Shown here piece by piece: positions 18,444 through 27,383 of a stretch of DNA of 64,000 bases (position 1 is its first letter; every line of letters starts with the position of its first letter). The notes under the pieces were generated by a model. It had not been told where the DNA came from. It saw only the letters and a list, made by a program, of their open reading frames with translations, and searched no databases. A program made the translations under genes and the position numbers. The stretch is from Magnetospirillum gryphiswaldense MSR-1 v2 (GTDB taxonomy: Bacteria; Pseudomonadota; Alphaproteobacteria; Rhodospirillales; Magnetospirillaceae): NCBI RefSeq assembly GCF_000513295.1, contig NC_023065.1:62001-126000 (forward strand). The letters run 5' to 3'.

Positions 18444-19307
18444 TCAGCCGGCGGCGGCGGCCAGGGCCGCGGTTGTGCCGGTGACGAAACTGGCCGAGCC
18501 CTGGATGCCGGCCCCCAATTCCTCGGCCTGGGCACCGTAAAGATCGCGCAGCAAGGCCGGTGTCAGTGCCGCCGAGGGGCCGTCATAGACCACCACGCCC
18601 TTTTTCAGGGCGATGGTGCGCGGGCAATAGCGGATGGCGAAATCCACCTGATGCAGGCAGACCACCACGGTGGTCTTGTCTTCGGCGTTGATGGTGGCCA
18701 GGGTTTCCATCACCCGGCGCGACGATTCCGGGTCCAGGCTGGCGATGGGTTCGTCGGCCAGGATGATTTGCGCCCGCTGCACCAAGGTGCGGGCGATGGC
18801 GGCGCGCTGCTGCTGGCCGCCCGACAGGGTCGAGGCCCGCTGCCACGCGGTTTCCGGGATGCCGACGCGGGTCAAGGCGTCGAAGGCGCGTTCGCGGTCT
18901 TCCAGCGGGAACAGGCCCGACAGCGACCGCCACAACGGCAACCGACCAAGCGAACCGGTCAGCACATTGGTCATCACCGGCAGGCGGCCGACCAGATTGA
19001 ATTGCTGGAAGACGAAGCCGACGCGGGCGCGGGTGGCGCGAATGTCGGCGGCCAGACGCCCGCAGGCCTGGACCGGGCGGCCCAACACCTCGATGCTGCC
19101 GCCCTGGGGGCCGGCATCGCTGACCGCCAGCCCGGCCACATGGCGCAGAAGCGTCGACTTGCCCGACCCCGAGGCGCCGATCAGGGCGACCATCTCGCCC
19201 GGATTGATATCCAGGCTGACGCCATCCAAGGCTTTACAGCAATTGAAAGTCTTATGGAGTCTGGTCACCTTGATCGCCGGAACCATCACCTTGGCGGCTT
19301 TGGTCAT
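18444..19307 (-). CDS. phnC: Phosphonate ABC transporter ATP-binding protein
   Basis: A 287-residue ATPase driving phosphonate import. Walker A is GASGSGKST, the signature is [14 protein letters not shown] and Walker B is [12 protein letters not shown]. The PhnC family stretch [19 protein letters not shown] is visible. A GAGGTGAGGG ribosome site precedes the ATG. An AT-rich gap of 145 bases with a PhnF-like site separates it from the acyltransferase gene upstream. Confidence 0.93.
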   Translation of the reverse strand: MTKAAKVMVPAIKVTRLHKTFNCCKALDGVSLDINPGEMVALIGASGSGKSTLLRHVAGLAVSDAGPQGGSIEVLGRPVQACGRLAADIRATRARVGFVFQQFNLVGRLPVMTNVLTGSLGRLPLWRSLSGLFPLEDRERAFDALTRVGIPETAWQRASTLSGGQQQRAAIARTLVQRAQIILADEPIASLDPESSRRVMETLATINAEDKTTVVVCLHQVDFAIRYCPRTIALKKGVVVYDGPSAALTPALLRDLYGAQAEELGAGIQGSASFVTGTTAALAAAAG

Positions 19308-19431
19308 ACCCTCACCTCGGATTGAATACGTTCCGACGGAGCATAACGATCAACCGCGTCAGTTTTATTGAGGCTTGGTTTCCGTTTTATGAAAATAAAG
19401 TTGTTACCAATTGTGGATATGTATAGTGCTG

Positions 19432-19440
19432 GTCTTAGAC
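19432..19440. promoter_or_regulatory. PhnF-like operator upstream of phnC
   Basis: GTCTTAGAC is the PhnF-type palindrome with one extra central base. It lies in the AT-rich 145-base gap between the acyltransferase and phnC. On the minus strand the TTGTCT containing it could serve as a -35 box (TATCCA follows 17 bases later). The extra base makes this weaker than the other sites. Confidence 0.35.
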
Positions 19441-19452
19441 AACATCGCCCGG

Positions 19453-20064
19453 TCATCCAGGCTGATACTTGTCAATGAATTGCTCGGCATTGAGTGTGCG
19501 GAAGTCGGGCAGCGCCTGCTTCAATTTGTCGTGCGGCCAGTCCCACCAAGACAAACTTAACAATTGCGCTTCGGTTTCAACAGTAACCCGTCGGCGGATG
19601 GGTTTGGCCGGTACGCCGGCGACGATGGTATAGGGGGCGACGTCGTGGGTGACCACCGATCCGGCGCCGACCACCGCGCCGGTGCCGATGGTGATGCCGG
19701 CCATGATGATGGCGCCGTGGCCGATCCACACGTCGTGGCCGATGCTGACCCGGTGGTCGCGGCGCCAGTCGAAAAAGGCCAGATCGTCGTCACCCAGGCC
19801 GTAGGAACTGGCGCGATAGGTGAAATGGTGGATCGAGGCCCGTTCCAGCGGATGATTGCCCGGATTGATGCGGACCATGCGGGCGATGGAGACGAATTTG
19901 CCGATATCAGCGTAAATGCAGTCGCCATCCTCCATCATGTAGCTGTAATCGCCGAAACTGGTTTCACGCATCTGGGTGCGGGCGTGCACGGCGGTATAGG
20001 CGCCCAAGGTGCAAGTGCTGACCTCGGCCTCGGGATCGATCCACGGATTTTCACTCAGGCTCAT
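19453..20064 (-). CDS. Phosphonate-associated hexapeptide-repeat acyltransferase
   Basis: A 203-residue left-handed beta-helix acyltransferase of the type found beside phosphonate genes (DapH/xenobiotic acetyltransferase-like). Hexapeptide repeats run through [54 protein letters not shown], with a catalytic-type His in HHFTYRAS. It probably acetylates an aminophosphonate, but the substrate is not known. I chose the ATG at 20064 because GGAG lies seven bases upstream; two earlier ATGs in frame lack this. A perfect PhnF box lies 80 bases upstream. Confidence 0.82.
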   Translation of the reverse strand: MSLSENPWIDPEAEVSTCTLGAYTAVHARTQMRETSFGDYSYMMEDGDCIYADIGKFVSIARMVRINPGNHPLERASIHHFTYRASSYGLGDDDLAFFDWRRDHRVSIGHDVWIGHGAIIMAGITIGTGAVVGAGSVVTHDVAPYTIVAGVPAKPIRRRVTVETEAQLLSLSWWDWPHDKLKQALPDFRTLNAEQFIDKYQPG

Positions 20065-20143
20065 CGTCGTCTCCATCACGGTTGTGTCCGTGATAAAGCC
20101 GCTGGCGGCGGCTTTGTGTGACCGGATGGTGAAATTGGCTTAA

Positions 20144-20155
20144 TTGTCTAGACAA
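20144..20155. promoter_or_regulatory. PhnF operator before the acyltransferase-phnCDE genes
   Basis: TTGTCTAGACAA is a perfect 12-base palindrome, the best of the four PhnF-type sites in the window. It lies between the divergent acyltransferase gene (start 20064) and the methyltransferase gene (start 20204). By position it could control either, but the phosphonate gene is the natural target. Confidence 0.65.
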
Positions 20156-20203
20156 GTGGCGAGAACGTCGATTCTTGCGCGCCGGCGTGCTAATGCATCG
20201 GCC

Positions 20204-21214
20204 ATGGATAAGATCGACGACCAATTGCGCGCCTTGGCGCTGCCCTTCGACAAGGGATTCCTGGAGATGCCGGCGCGGGCCTTCTGGCTGCGGGCCGAGG
20301 CCTCCCCTCATTTCACTGGCTGGAGCGGGCAACTGGAATGCCAGCAAGGCTTCCGCCCGGCCTTCGACCGTTTGCAGGCGGCGGGCTTCAAGGCCGTCGA
20401 GCGGCTGGCGGGCGGCTATCCTTTGGGCCTGTGTCTCTTGACCAAGCACAAGGGCGAAAGCCGGGCCCTGATCGCCCAAGGACTGGATCAACTGGCCCCG
20501 GGTGGCGTGTTGGTGTGTTGCGGTGCCAACGCCAGCGGTGCCGCCAGCCTGGAAAAGGAAGCGGCCAAGCGCTTCGGCCTGCTGGGGACGCTGTCCAAGC
20601 ATCAATGCCGGGTGTTCTGGCTGGAAAAAGCCGAGGCCGCCGATTGGCTGGCCGAGGGGGCGCCGCGTCCGGTGGCGGAGACGGCGCTGGTGGCCCGTGC
20701 CGGTTGTTTCAGTCCCGACCATGTGGATCGGGGCTCGCGGTTGCTGGCGGCGCATCTGCCGGCGGGTCTAAGTGGCCGGGTGGCCGATCTGGGCGCCGGC
20801 TGGGGCTATCTGAGCGCGGAAATCCTGTCGCGCTTCGACGCCGTCACCGGGGTGGATCTGTACGAGGCCGAAGCCATGGCCCTGGACGATGCGCGGACCA
20901 ATCTGGCCGCGTTCGGTGAGCGGGCCAGCTATCACTGGATTGATGTCTGCGCTGGATTGCCCGAGGTGGCGCCCTATGACTGGATCGTCAGCAATCCGCC
21001 CTTCCATGAAGGGGCCAAGGCCGATCCGGCCATCGGTCAGGCCTTCATCACCGCCGCCTGGAAAGCCATCCGCCGGCGCGGCAAGTTCCTGCTGGTGGCC
21101 AATCAGCATTTGCCCTACGAAGCCGAGTTGCGCCGCCGCTTCCGCGAGGTGGAACTGGTCACCGTCGCCGACGGCTTCAAGATCTACCTGTCCACCAATC
21201 GTCACGACCGCTAG
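20204..21214 (+). CDS. rsmC: RsmC-type 16S rRNA (guanine-N2) methyltransferase
   Basis: A 336-residue class I SAM-dependent methyltransferase. The C-terminal half has the SAM motif VADLGAGWGYLS, the acidic VTGVDLYE and the catalytic NPPFHEG, which is typical of guanine-N2 rRNA methyltransferases RsmC/RlmG. The N-terminal half is the degenerate duplicate domain of that family. I chose the ATG at 20204; an in-frame TTG at 20144 lies in the PhnF box. RsmC versus another family member is not settled by sequence alone. Confidence 0.78.
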   Translation: MDKIDDQLRALALPFDKGFLEMPARAFWLRAEASPHFTGWSGQLECQQGFRPAFDRLQAAGFKAVERLAGGYPLGLCLLTKHKGESRALIAQGLDQLAPGGVLVCCGANASGAASLEKEAAKRFGLLGTLSKHQCRVFWLEKAEAADWLAEGAPRPVAETALVARAGCFSPDHVDRGSRLLAAHLPAGLSGRVADLGAGWGYLSAEILSRFDAVTGVDLYEAEAMALDDARTNLAAFGERASYHWIDVCAGLPEVAPYDWIVSNPPFHEGAKADPAIGQAFITAAWKAIRRRGKFLLVANQHLPYEAELRRRFREVELVTVADGFKIYLSTNRHDR

Positions 21215-21222
21215 GAAATACA

Positions 21223-21915
21223 ATGCGTCTGGTCCGTCTGATCGCCAATCTGGGCTATGGCAGCCAAAGGGACATCCGTTTTTTGTTGCGTGATGGCCGG
21301 GTCCGCCATGCCGACGGGCGGGAGTTGGTGGAAAGCGACAAGGTCGAGCACGACGACATCCGCGTCGATGGCGAGCCGTTGGACCCGCCCGCCGGGCTGG
21401 TGATCATGTTGCACAAGCCGGCAGGCTATACCTGTTCGAGCAGCGATCCCGGTCGCATCGTCTATGAATTGCTGCCGCCCCGGTTCATGCACCGCAATCC
21501 GGTGCTGGCCCCGGTGGGGCGACTGGACCGCGACACCACTGGCCTGTTGCTGTTGACCGATGACGGCAAGTTGCTGCACCGGTTGACGTCGCCCCGTCAT
21601 CACGTGCCCAAGACCTATGACGTCACCCTGGACCGTCCGCTGGAAGGGACCGAGGCCGAAATCTTCGCCAGCGGCACGCTGATGCTGCGGTCGGAGAAGA
21701 CGCCGCTGGCGCCGGCGCAATTGCAGGTGCTGGGTCCCAATCAGGCGCGGTTGACCTTGCACGAGGGCCGCTACCATCAGGTCAAGCGCATGTTCGCCGC
21801 TGTTGGCAACCATGTGGTCAGCCTGCACCGTGCCGGCCTGGGACCGCTGACCTTGGGCGATCTGCCGGAAGGCCAATGGCGGGTGATGGCGGCGGAAGAA
21901 CTGACCGGCCTATAG
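21223..21915 (+). CDS. rsuA: 16S rRNA pseudouridine synthase, RsuA family
   Basis: A 230-residue enzyme that isomerises a uridine in small-subunit rRNA (U516 in E. coli). An S4-like RNA-binding start is followed by the family motif GRLDRDTTGLLLLT with the catalytic Asp, and by HEGRYHQVKRMFAAVG near the end. It follows the methyltransferase by eight bases, so both are in one operon devoted to rRNA modification. Its stop overlaps flgL on the other strand by six bases. Confidence 0.9.
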   Translation: MRLVRLIANLGYGSQRDIRFLLRDGRVRHADGRELVESDKVEHDDIRVDGEPLDPPAGLVIMLHKPAGYTCSSSDPGRIVYELLPPRFMHRNPVLAPVGRLDRDTTGLLLLTDDGKLLHRLTSPRHHVPKTYDVTLDRPLEGTEAEIFASGTLMLRSEKTPLAPAQLQVLGPNQARLTLHEGRYHQVKRMFAAVGNHVVSLHRAGLGPLTLGDLPEGQWRVMAAEELTGL

Positions 21916-22812
21916 GAAATCGGTCAGCTTCAGGCTGTTCAGTTTGCCCAGGGCGGCGTAAGACGCCTCCAAGGTGGTCTGGTATTGCGAGATTTCCACC
22001 GTCACCTGGGCCACATCGACGCCCTTGGCGTCGCCGATCCGTTCCGACAGCAGCGAGATGCCGGTGTCTTGCTGGCTCAGCGCGTTTTCCAGCCGCCCGG
22101 CATTGACCGACAGCCGGCCTTGCACCGCCAGCAACTGATCCATGGCCTCGGTGGCCAGATCATAGGCCTCGTTGATGGAATCCTCGTCCGGGGTGGCGGG
22201 GTCGAGATTGGCCAGGATGTTGGCGGCGCGCAGCGCCTTCTCGAAGCCGGTTTCACCGGCGGTGACGCCGTATTCGATACTGCTTTGGTCCGACACCTTG
22301 ACCGATTGGGTAACGTCGTCGCCCAGGTAATAGCTGTCATCGGCCACCGAGGGATTGGTCGGGGCGGCCAGAAGCGTGGTGTCCACCGGCTGGGTGGTGG
22401 TGGCGCCGCCGGCGAACAGATAGCGCCCATCGGCCTGGGTGTTCATCAGCGCCGCCAGATCGGTCAGCATGTCGGCGCCGATCTGGTTGTAATCCACCTG
22501 ATCGGTGGATTGGCTGCTCAGTTGCGACAGCGTGGTGCGCATGCTGCTCAGCAGGTCGGTCATGTCGCCCACCGCCTGATGCATGGTCTCGGTGCGGTCC
22601 AGCGCACTCTGGGTGGTGCTGGACCGGGCCTGCAAGCCGGCCAGGGCGTTTTCCATGGTCATCAGCCGGGCGGCATCGGCGCCCAGACCGGCATAGGTTT
22701 CACTTTTCAGTCCCGAGGCGTTGGCGCTTTGCTTTTCCGCCAGCTTGGCCTGGACAGTCATGGCCGAGCGCAACAGCGCCTGACCCAATCCTGCGCTTGA
22801 TACCCGTTCCAT
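21910..22812 (-). CDS. flgL: Flagellar hook-associated protein 3
   Basis: A 300-residue hook-filament junction protein. Both ends are the conserved heptad-rich flagellin-like helices (LARLMTMENALAGLQ region at the N-side; VTVEISQYQTTLEASYAALGKLNSLKLTDFL at the end). DGRYLFAGG is the usual FlgL motif. The order flgK-flgL with a two-base gap is standard. It is the last gene of the hook operon on this strand. Confidence 0.88.
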   Translation of the reverse strand: MERVSSAGLGQALLRSAMTVQAKLAEKQSANASGLKSETYAGLGADAARLMTMENALAGLQARSSTTQSALDRTETMHQAVGDMTDLLSSMRTTLSQLSSQSTDQVDYNQIGADMLTDLAALMNTQADGRYLFAGGATTTQPVDTTLLAAPTNPSVADDSYYLGDDVTQSVKVSDQSSIEYGVTAGETGFEKALRAANILANLDPATPDEDSINEAYDLATEAMDQLLAVQGRLSVNAGRLENALSQQDTGISLLSERIGDAKGVDVAQVTVEISQYQTTLEASYAALGKLNSLKLTDFL

Positions 22813-22814
22813 GA

Positions 22815-24479
22815 TCAGCTCACCGCGTTGAGAAGAGAATCGAACATCTCCTGGATCGCCGACAGCACCTGGGCCGAGGCGGAATAGGCGTTTTCCAGTT
22901 CCGAGATGTGGGCGGTTTCCTCGTCGATATTGACGCCGTAGCGCGACGAGAACGAATCGGTCAGCGCCGTCAGCGTGGTTTCGCGCGAGGTGGCGATGCT
23001 GTCGGCGGCCTTGGACTTGGCGCCGATGTCGGCGACCAGATCGGTGGCGGCGCTGGTGTCGATGGCATCGGCCATGGCTTGCGCCAGGGCGCCGCCGTCC
23101 AGGCCGATGCCGTTGTCACCCAAGCTTCCCACCGCCAGCAAGGTGGGGTCGGCGGCCAGACTGGCGTTGACGAACAGATCCTCGGCGCCGTCGCCGGTCA
23201 ACATGTCGTTCAAGCCGAAATACCCCGACACACTCTTGCCGCCCACATCGCCGCCGGACAGGGCGATGCCCAGCGAGGCATCGGTGCTTTCCACCACCAA
23301 TTGCCCGTCGGCATCGAGCGAGGCGGACACGCCGGCAATGGCGTTCAAGGCGCCCAGCAGATCATCGACGCTGGTGATGGTGCTCATGTCGATGTCGGTC
23401 AGGGTTTGGGCGCTGCCATCGCTGTCGACCAGGCCCACCCGCAAGGTGCCGGTGCCGGCGATGGCATCGGTGCCGGCCAGTCCCGCCACCGTTCCGGTCA
23501 GGCTTTGCGGTGCCGGGCTGGCGCTGCCCTGGTTGGACAGGGCGTTCATCTGGTCGCGCAGATCGGTGGCGATGGCGTCCAGCTGATCCTGCACGGCGGG
23601 CAGGGTGTCGTCGCGCAGTTCCACCAAAGCGGCGATGGTGCCGGATTTGACGGAAGTGGTGATGTCCTGGCCGTTCAGGGTGATGGCGTCGAAGCCGCCG
23701 GGGTAGACGGTTTCCGACGTCACCGTGTTGCTGGCCTGATAGGACAGTTCGTGCACCGACGAATTCAGCAAGGGCTGGCCGCCGGTATAGATGGTCATCG
23801 CCCCGTCTTCGCCGGTGTAATAGCTGATGTCCATTTGGGTCGACAATTGGGCCACCAGCACCATGCGCTGGTCTTCCAGATCGGCGGTGGACTCGCCGCG
23901 GGATTGCGCCAGGACGATGGAATCGTTAAGGGAATCGATGGCGTGCAGCGATTCGTTGACGGAGGCGACGGCACTTTCGATGCCGTCGTCGGCCTCGGCC
24001 CGCAGATCCTGCACCTGGGCCGAGGTATCGCGCAAGGATGCGGCGGCGTCGGTCAGTTGCAGCACCGCCTGGGTCTTCAGCGTGTCGCTTTCCGGCGTCG
24101 CCGCCAGCTCTTCCAAGGTGGCGGCCAGTTCGGTGAGCGAGGCCGACAAGGTGCCGCCGCCGCTGTCGCTGGAGGTCAGTTGCCCGAGGATTTCCGCCAG
24201 CCGGTCCAGATAATCGGCATCAGTGGCGGCCTCGGCATTGGCCGAGGTGGCGGTGATGATGGATTTCAGCAGGTTGGCATCGACCTTGGACGAGATGCCG
24301 ATGATATCGACCCCGGTGCCGATACCGCTGCCGCCGGTGGTGGTGTTGACCTTGGTCGCCGATTTGACGCTATAGCCTTCGGTATCGGCGTTGGCGATGT
24401 TGTTGGCGGCCAGAGCCAGCTCGCTTTGGATGGTGCGCAGCGAGGCGGTGGCGGAGCCGAGGGCAAGGGTCAGGGACAT
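22815..24479 (-). CDS. flgK: Flagellar hook-associated protein 1
   Basis: A 554-residue FlgK, the first hook-filament junction protein. The N-terminal LALAANNIANADTEGYSVKS is the flagellar rod/hook signature, and the C-terminal ISELENAYSASAQVLSAIQEMFDSLLNAV is the matching coiled helix. The long acidic, low-complexity centre is usual. It follows the flgN-like gene by 21 bases. Confidence 0.93.
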   Translation of the reverse strand: MSLTLALGSATASLRTIQSELALAANNIANADTEGYSVKSATKVNTTTGGSGIGTGVDIIGISSKVDANLLKSIITATSANAEAATDADYLDRLAEILGQLTSSDSGGGTLSASLTELAATLEELAATPESDTLKTQAVLQLTDAAASLRDTSAQVQDLRAEADDGIESAVASVNESLHAIDSLNDSIVLAQSRGESTADLEDQRMVLVAQLSTQMDISYYTGEDGAMTIYTGGQPLLNSSVHELSYQASNTVTSETVYPGGFDAITLNGQDITTSVKSGTIAALVELRDDTLPAVQDQLDAIATDLRDQMNALSNQGSASPAPQSLTGTVAGLAGTDAIAGTGTLRVGLVDSDGSAQTLTDIDMSTITSVDDLLGALNAIAGVSASLDADGQLVVESTDASLGIALSGGDVGGKSVSGYFGLNDMLTGDGAEDLFVNASLAADPTLLAVGSLGDNGIGLDGGALAQAMADAIDTSAATDLVADIGAKSKAADSIATSRETTLTALTDSFSSRYGVNIDEETAHISELENAYSASAQVLSAIQEMFDSLLNAVS

Positions 24480-24500
24480 GGCGGCCTCCCGGGGATGGGG

Positions 24501-24968
24501 TCAGGCGTGGAAATTGGCGCCCACCGGCGGCAGGCGCAGTTCCAGCGGGATGTTGCCCTTGGCGCCATAGGTGCCGCTGGTGCGGGCGTCCTGGCGCAGG
24601 GCTTCCAGCACCGCCTCGACCCGCCGGCGCGAGGCGGTCATCGCCGCTTCCAGCCGGGTGATATTTTCCTGGGCGCCGTGGCGCAACTGGCGCACCGCCT
24701 CCATCAGGGCATGGCCGAATTCCGGGTCGGCGGCCAGGGCGGCGGCCCCGCCGGGGCCGAAATCTTCCCACAATTCGGCATATTCGGCGGCCAGTTCGGT
24801 CTTGCGCTCGCTGCTGGCGGCCAGTCCGGCGGGATAGCCCTGGGCCAGGGCCATGTTTTCGCCAGCGATGATTTCCGCCAGTTCGGTCACGGTTTCCAGC
24901 AGGGTCCGGGCCATCTGGCGGGCGGGAGCGTCATCCATGGGCAGGGGCTGGTGGGCGAAGGGCAGCAT
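24501..24968 (-). CDS. flgN: FlgN-like flagellar chaperone
   Basis: A 155-residue, largely helical protein directly before flgK and flgL, the usual place for FlgN, the export chaperone for those two proteins. The stretch LLETVTELAEIIAGENMALAQG followed by ERKTELAAEYAEL fits the FlgN heptad pattern. AGGAGAACC precedes the ATG. FlgN proteins diverge strongly, so the call leans on position as well as pattern. Confidence 0.7.
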   Translation of the reverse strand: MLPFAHQPLPMDDAPARQMARTLLETVTELAEIIAGENMALAQGYPAGLAASSERKTELAAEYAELWEDFGPGGAAALAADPEFGHALMEAVRQLRHGAQENITRLEAAMTASRRRVEAVLEALRQDARTSGTYGAKGNIPLELRLPPVGANFHA

Positions 24969-24985
24969 GACGGTTCTCCTTTGGG

Positions 24986-25318
24986 TCAGGCGCGGCGCAG
25001 CGGGATGACGGTGGCGGCCTGGCCATAGGCACGGGCGGCACCGGTGCGGTGGTTGAGCGCCTTCAAGTCTGCGGCCAGCAGGCCCAGCTCGTTTTCCAGG
25101 GCTTCGACCAGGGCTTCCAGGTCATGGGCGGCCACGGCCATGTCACGGCGCAGCAGGCGGCGGTCATCGGCGGGCAGGCCGGCCAGCCGCGCCGCCAGCC
25201 GTTCCGACAAGGCGGCGGCATCGGTGGCGTCGCCCAAATCCAGGCTTTGGCGGATCTGGCCGATGGCGCGGCTGGCGGCGGCTTCCGCCTGCGAGGTCTT
25301 GGTGATCTTGGTGTGCAT
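24986..25318 (-). CDS. Small helical protein of the flagellar operon, unknown
   Basis: A 110-residue, Ala/Leu/Arg-rich protein predicted to be helical, with no signal peptide or membrane segment. It lies between flgE and the flgN-like gene, 20 and 17 bases from each, so it is certainly part of the hook operon. It might be a second chaperone or a hook-length or export accessory. I do not recognise a family. Confidence 0.7.
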   Translation of the reverse strand: MHTKITKTSQAEAAASRAIGQIRQSLDLGDATDAAALSERLAARLAGLPADDRRLLRRDMAVAAHDLEALVEALENELGLLAADLKALNHRTGAARAYGQAATVIPLRRA

Positions 25319-25338
25319 GGTTTTTCCCCTTGATGCGG

Positions 25339-26631
25339 TCAGCGGACGGCGGCTATCAGGTCGTCGAACATGTCGGAGGCGGTGCTGATCACCTGGGACG
25401 CGGCGGAATAGGCCTGCTGCGCCACGATCATGCGGGTGAATTCGTCCGAGGTATCGACGGTCGAGCTTTCCAGGGCGCTGGGGGTGATGGTGGCGACACC
25501 GTCCTCGCCGGCTTCGTGCAAGGTGAAATCGCCCGAGGCCGAAGTCTGCTGATAGACGCCGTAACCCTGGTTCTCCAGGCCGTTGGCATTGGTGAAATCG
25601 GCCACCGCGATCTTGTAGATGGCGATATCCTGGCCGTTGTCGAAATGGGCCCAGATCACCCCCTTCTTATCCACTTCGACCGAGGACAGGGCACCGTATT
25701 CGACGCCGTTGCCGGTGATCGACTTGATGGAAATGTCCGGGTCGTCGTTGTTGGAGGAAAACTGGGTCAACGACCCGGTGCCGCTGGTACCTTGGCCCAC
25801 ATCGATGGTGATGGCGGTGATGTCCGAGGCGCCGGTGGTGAAGCCGGTGATGCTGAATTCCAGCTCGGTGGCGACACCAGCGGAATCGGTGATGGAGGTC
25901 AGCGCGCCATCGGCGAAAGTCAGCGTAAAGGGGCCGCCGGTGATGTCACCCGAATCGGTCGCGGTATCGCTACTCAGGACCGGGTCGGAAAGCGACAATT
26001 CCCACTCGTTGGCGGCGGTCTTTTCGTAACTCATGGTCACCGTGTGCGACACGCCCAGCGCGTCGAACACTTCCATGGTGGCGGTGACCACATCGCCCAC
26101 CGCCGCGTCGGCGGGGAGATTGGCCTGGATGGTCTCGGCCGAGGTGGCCTCGGCGGTGCCGGTGAAGCGGTTGACGTTGACGGCCGACAGCGTCGACGAC
26201 GAATTGGTCGAGCCGGCGATGACGTTGCCGGCGGAATCGGTTTCCCAGCCTTGCAGATAGTAATTGCCCAGGCACATGAAACCGGCGGAATCGATCTCGA
26301 ACTCGCCATCGCGGGTGAAGAAGGTTTCCTCGCCGGTGGCGCCGTAGCTGACGACGAAGAAGCCGTCGCCATCCAGGGCCAGATCGGTTGAATTGGCGGT
26401 GCCGCTGATCACGCCCTGAGCCGCCACGTTCTGCCGCACCGAGGCGGTGACGCCGCCCGAGGCATAGGAGGTCGAACTGTAGGATTGGGTGACCAAGGTC
26501 TTGAAGCTGGTGGTGTTGGCCTTGTAGCCGGTGGTGGATGAATTGGACAGATTGTCCGAGATGATCGACAACGCCGTGCTTTGCGCCTTAAGCGCGGTGA
26601 CGGCGGAATTCATGGCTCCCATGAGGCTCAT
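25339..26631 (-). CDS. flgE: Flagellar hook protein
   Basis: A 430-residue FlgE that polymerises into the hook. The N-terminal ISDNLSNSSTTGYKANTTSFK is the flagellar rod/hook motif, and DLALDGDGFFVV is the conserved FlgE beta region. The C-terminal SSTVDTSDEFTRMIVAQQAYSAASQVISTASDMFDDL closes the rod-like helix. It lies 14 bases after flgD. Confidence 0.93.
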   Translation of the reverse strand: MSLMGAMNSAVTALKAQSTALSIISDNLSNSSTTGYKANTTSFKTLVTQSYSSTSYASGGVTASVRQNVAAQGVISGTANSTDLALDGDGFFVVSYGATGEETFFTRDGEFEIDSAGFMCLGNYYLQGWETDSAGNVIAGSTNSSSTLSAVNVNRFTGTAEATSAETIQANLPADAAVGDVVTATMEVFDALGVSHTVTMSYEKTAANEWELSLSDPVLSSDTATDSGDITGGPFTLTFADGALTSITDSAGVATELEFSITGFTTGASDITAITIDVGQGTSGTGSLTQFSSNNDDPDISIKSITGNGVEYGALSSVEVDKKGVIWAHFDNGQDIAIYKIAVADFTNANGLENQGYGVYQQTSASGDFTLHEAGEDGVATITPSALESSTVDTSDEFTRMIVAQQAYSAASQVISTASDMFDDLIAAVR

Positions 26632-26645
26632 GATCGTTCTCCCCG

Positions 26646-27308
26646 TCAGGACGCCAGGCGGGTGATGGCATCAAGGGTGATGCCCATCTCGCCCAGTTCC
26701 AGGATGGTGGTGCCGTCGCTCGAGGTGACCCCGGTCACCTTGCCGCTGACGTAAGTGGTGCTGCCGATGGCGGCGCCGTCGGCATTGGTGGCTTCCACGC
26801 TCAGGGTGTAGGCGCCGCCGTCGACGGTGTTGCCGTCGCTGTCCTTGCCGTCCCAGGTGAAGTCGTTGCGGCCCTTGGCGGCATCGCCGGTGCCTTCCCA
26901 CACCACGTTGCCGTCTTCGTCGGTGACGGTCAGGGTGACGTCGGTGGCGGCGGAATCCAGGGCGTAGACCCAGGCGGCATCGACGGTGCCGTCGTCCTGG
27001 ACGCTGATGGTGTCGCCCTCGGCCTCGACGGTGTGGCCCATGTAGCCGACGCCCGAACTCATGGACATCAGGTCGATGGACGACAGCACCTCATCCAACT
27101 TGTCGTTGGTGGCCATCTGCTGTTCCAGATTGGAATACTGGACCAACTGATTGGTGAACTCGGTGGCGTCGGTGGGGTCCAGCGGATCCTGGTTCTCCAA
27201 CTGCGCGCACAGCAACTGGATGAACATGTCGTAATCGGCGGATAGCGTCGATGTACTGGTGGACGAACTTGTCGTCGTCGTGCTGGCTGAAGTAATAGAG
27301 GTGACCAT
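26646..27308 (-). CDS. flgD: Flagellar hook capping protein
   Basis: A 220-residue FlgD, the scaffold cap for hook assembly. The N-terminal part has FIQLLCAQLENQDPLDPTDATEFTNQLVQYSNLEQQ, the FlgD hallmark, after a Ser/Thr-rich start. The C-terminal FlgD Ig-like/tudor region has TWDGKDSDGNTVDGGAYTLSV. It is the first gene of the flgD-flgE-x-flgN-flgK-flgL operon. AGGAG lies nine bases before the ATG, and the ATG itself sits in a long inverted repeat. Confidence 0.93.
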   Translation of the reverse strand: MVTSITSASTTTTSSSTSTSTLSADYDMFIQLLCAQLENQDPLDPTDATEFTNQLVQYSNLEQQMATNDKLDEVLSSIDLMSMSSGVGYMGHTVEAEGDTISVQDDGTVDAAWVYALDSAATDVTLTVTDEDGNVVWEGTGDAAKGRNDFTWDGKDSDGNTVDGGAYTLSVEATNADGAAIGSTTYVSGKVTGVTSSDGTTILELGEMGITLDAITRLAS

Positions 27309-27383
27309 CCGGGCGCACTCCTGAAGAATTCATGTGCGGCGTCTGGGCCGCTCTTGCCTTCTTCTACGAATGCGCCCGGATGG
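27305..27383 (-). promoter_or_regulatory. Inverted repeat covering the flgD start codon
   Basis: A perfect 13-base inverted repeat (27305-27317 and 27371-27383, CCATCCGGGCGCA and its complement) encloses 53 bases. In the flgD mRNA the 3' arm contains the start codon, and the AGGAG ribosome site (27318-27322) lies directly next to the stem. Folding would hide the start of the first hook gene. It could instead be a DNA-binding site. Confidence 0.55.

Noticed and set aside
22908-25028. A 706-residue open frame on the plus strand
   Set aside because: It lies opposite flgK and flgN, is Gly/Gln/His-rich without motifs, and is the open antisense frame common in GC-rich DNA.
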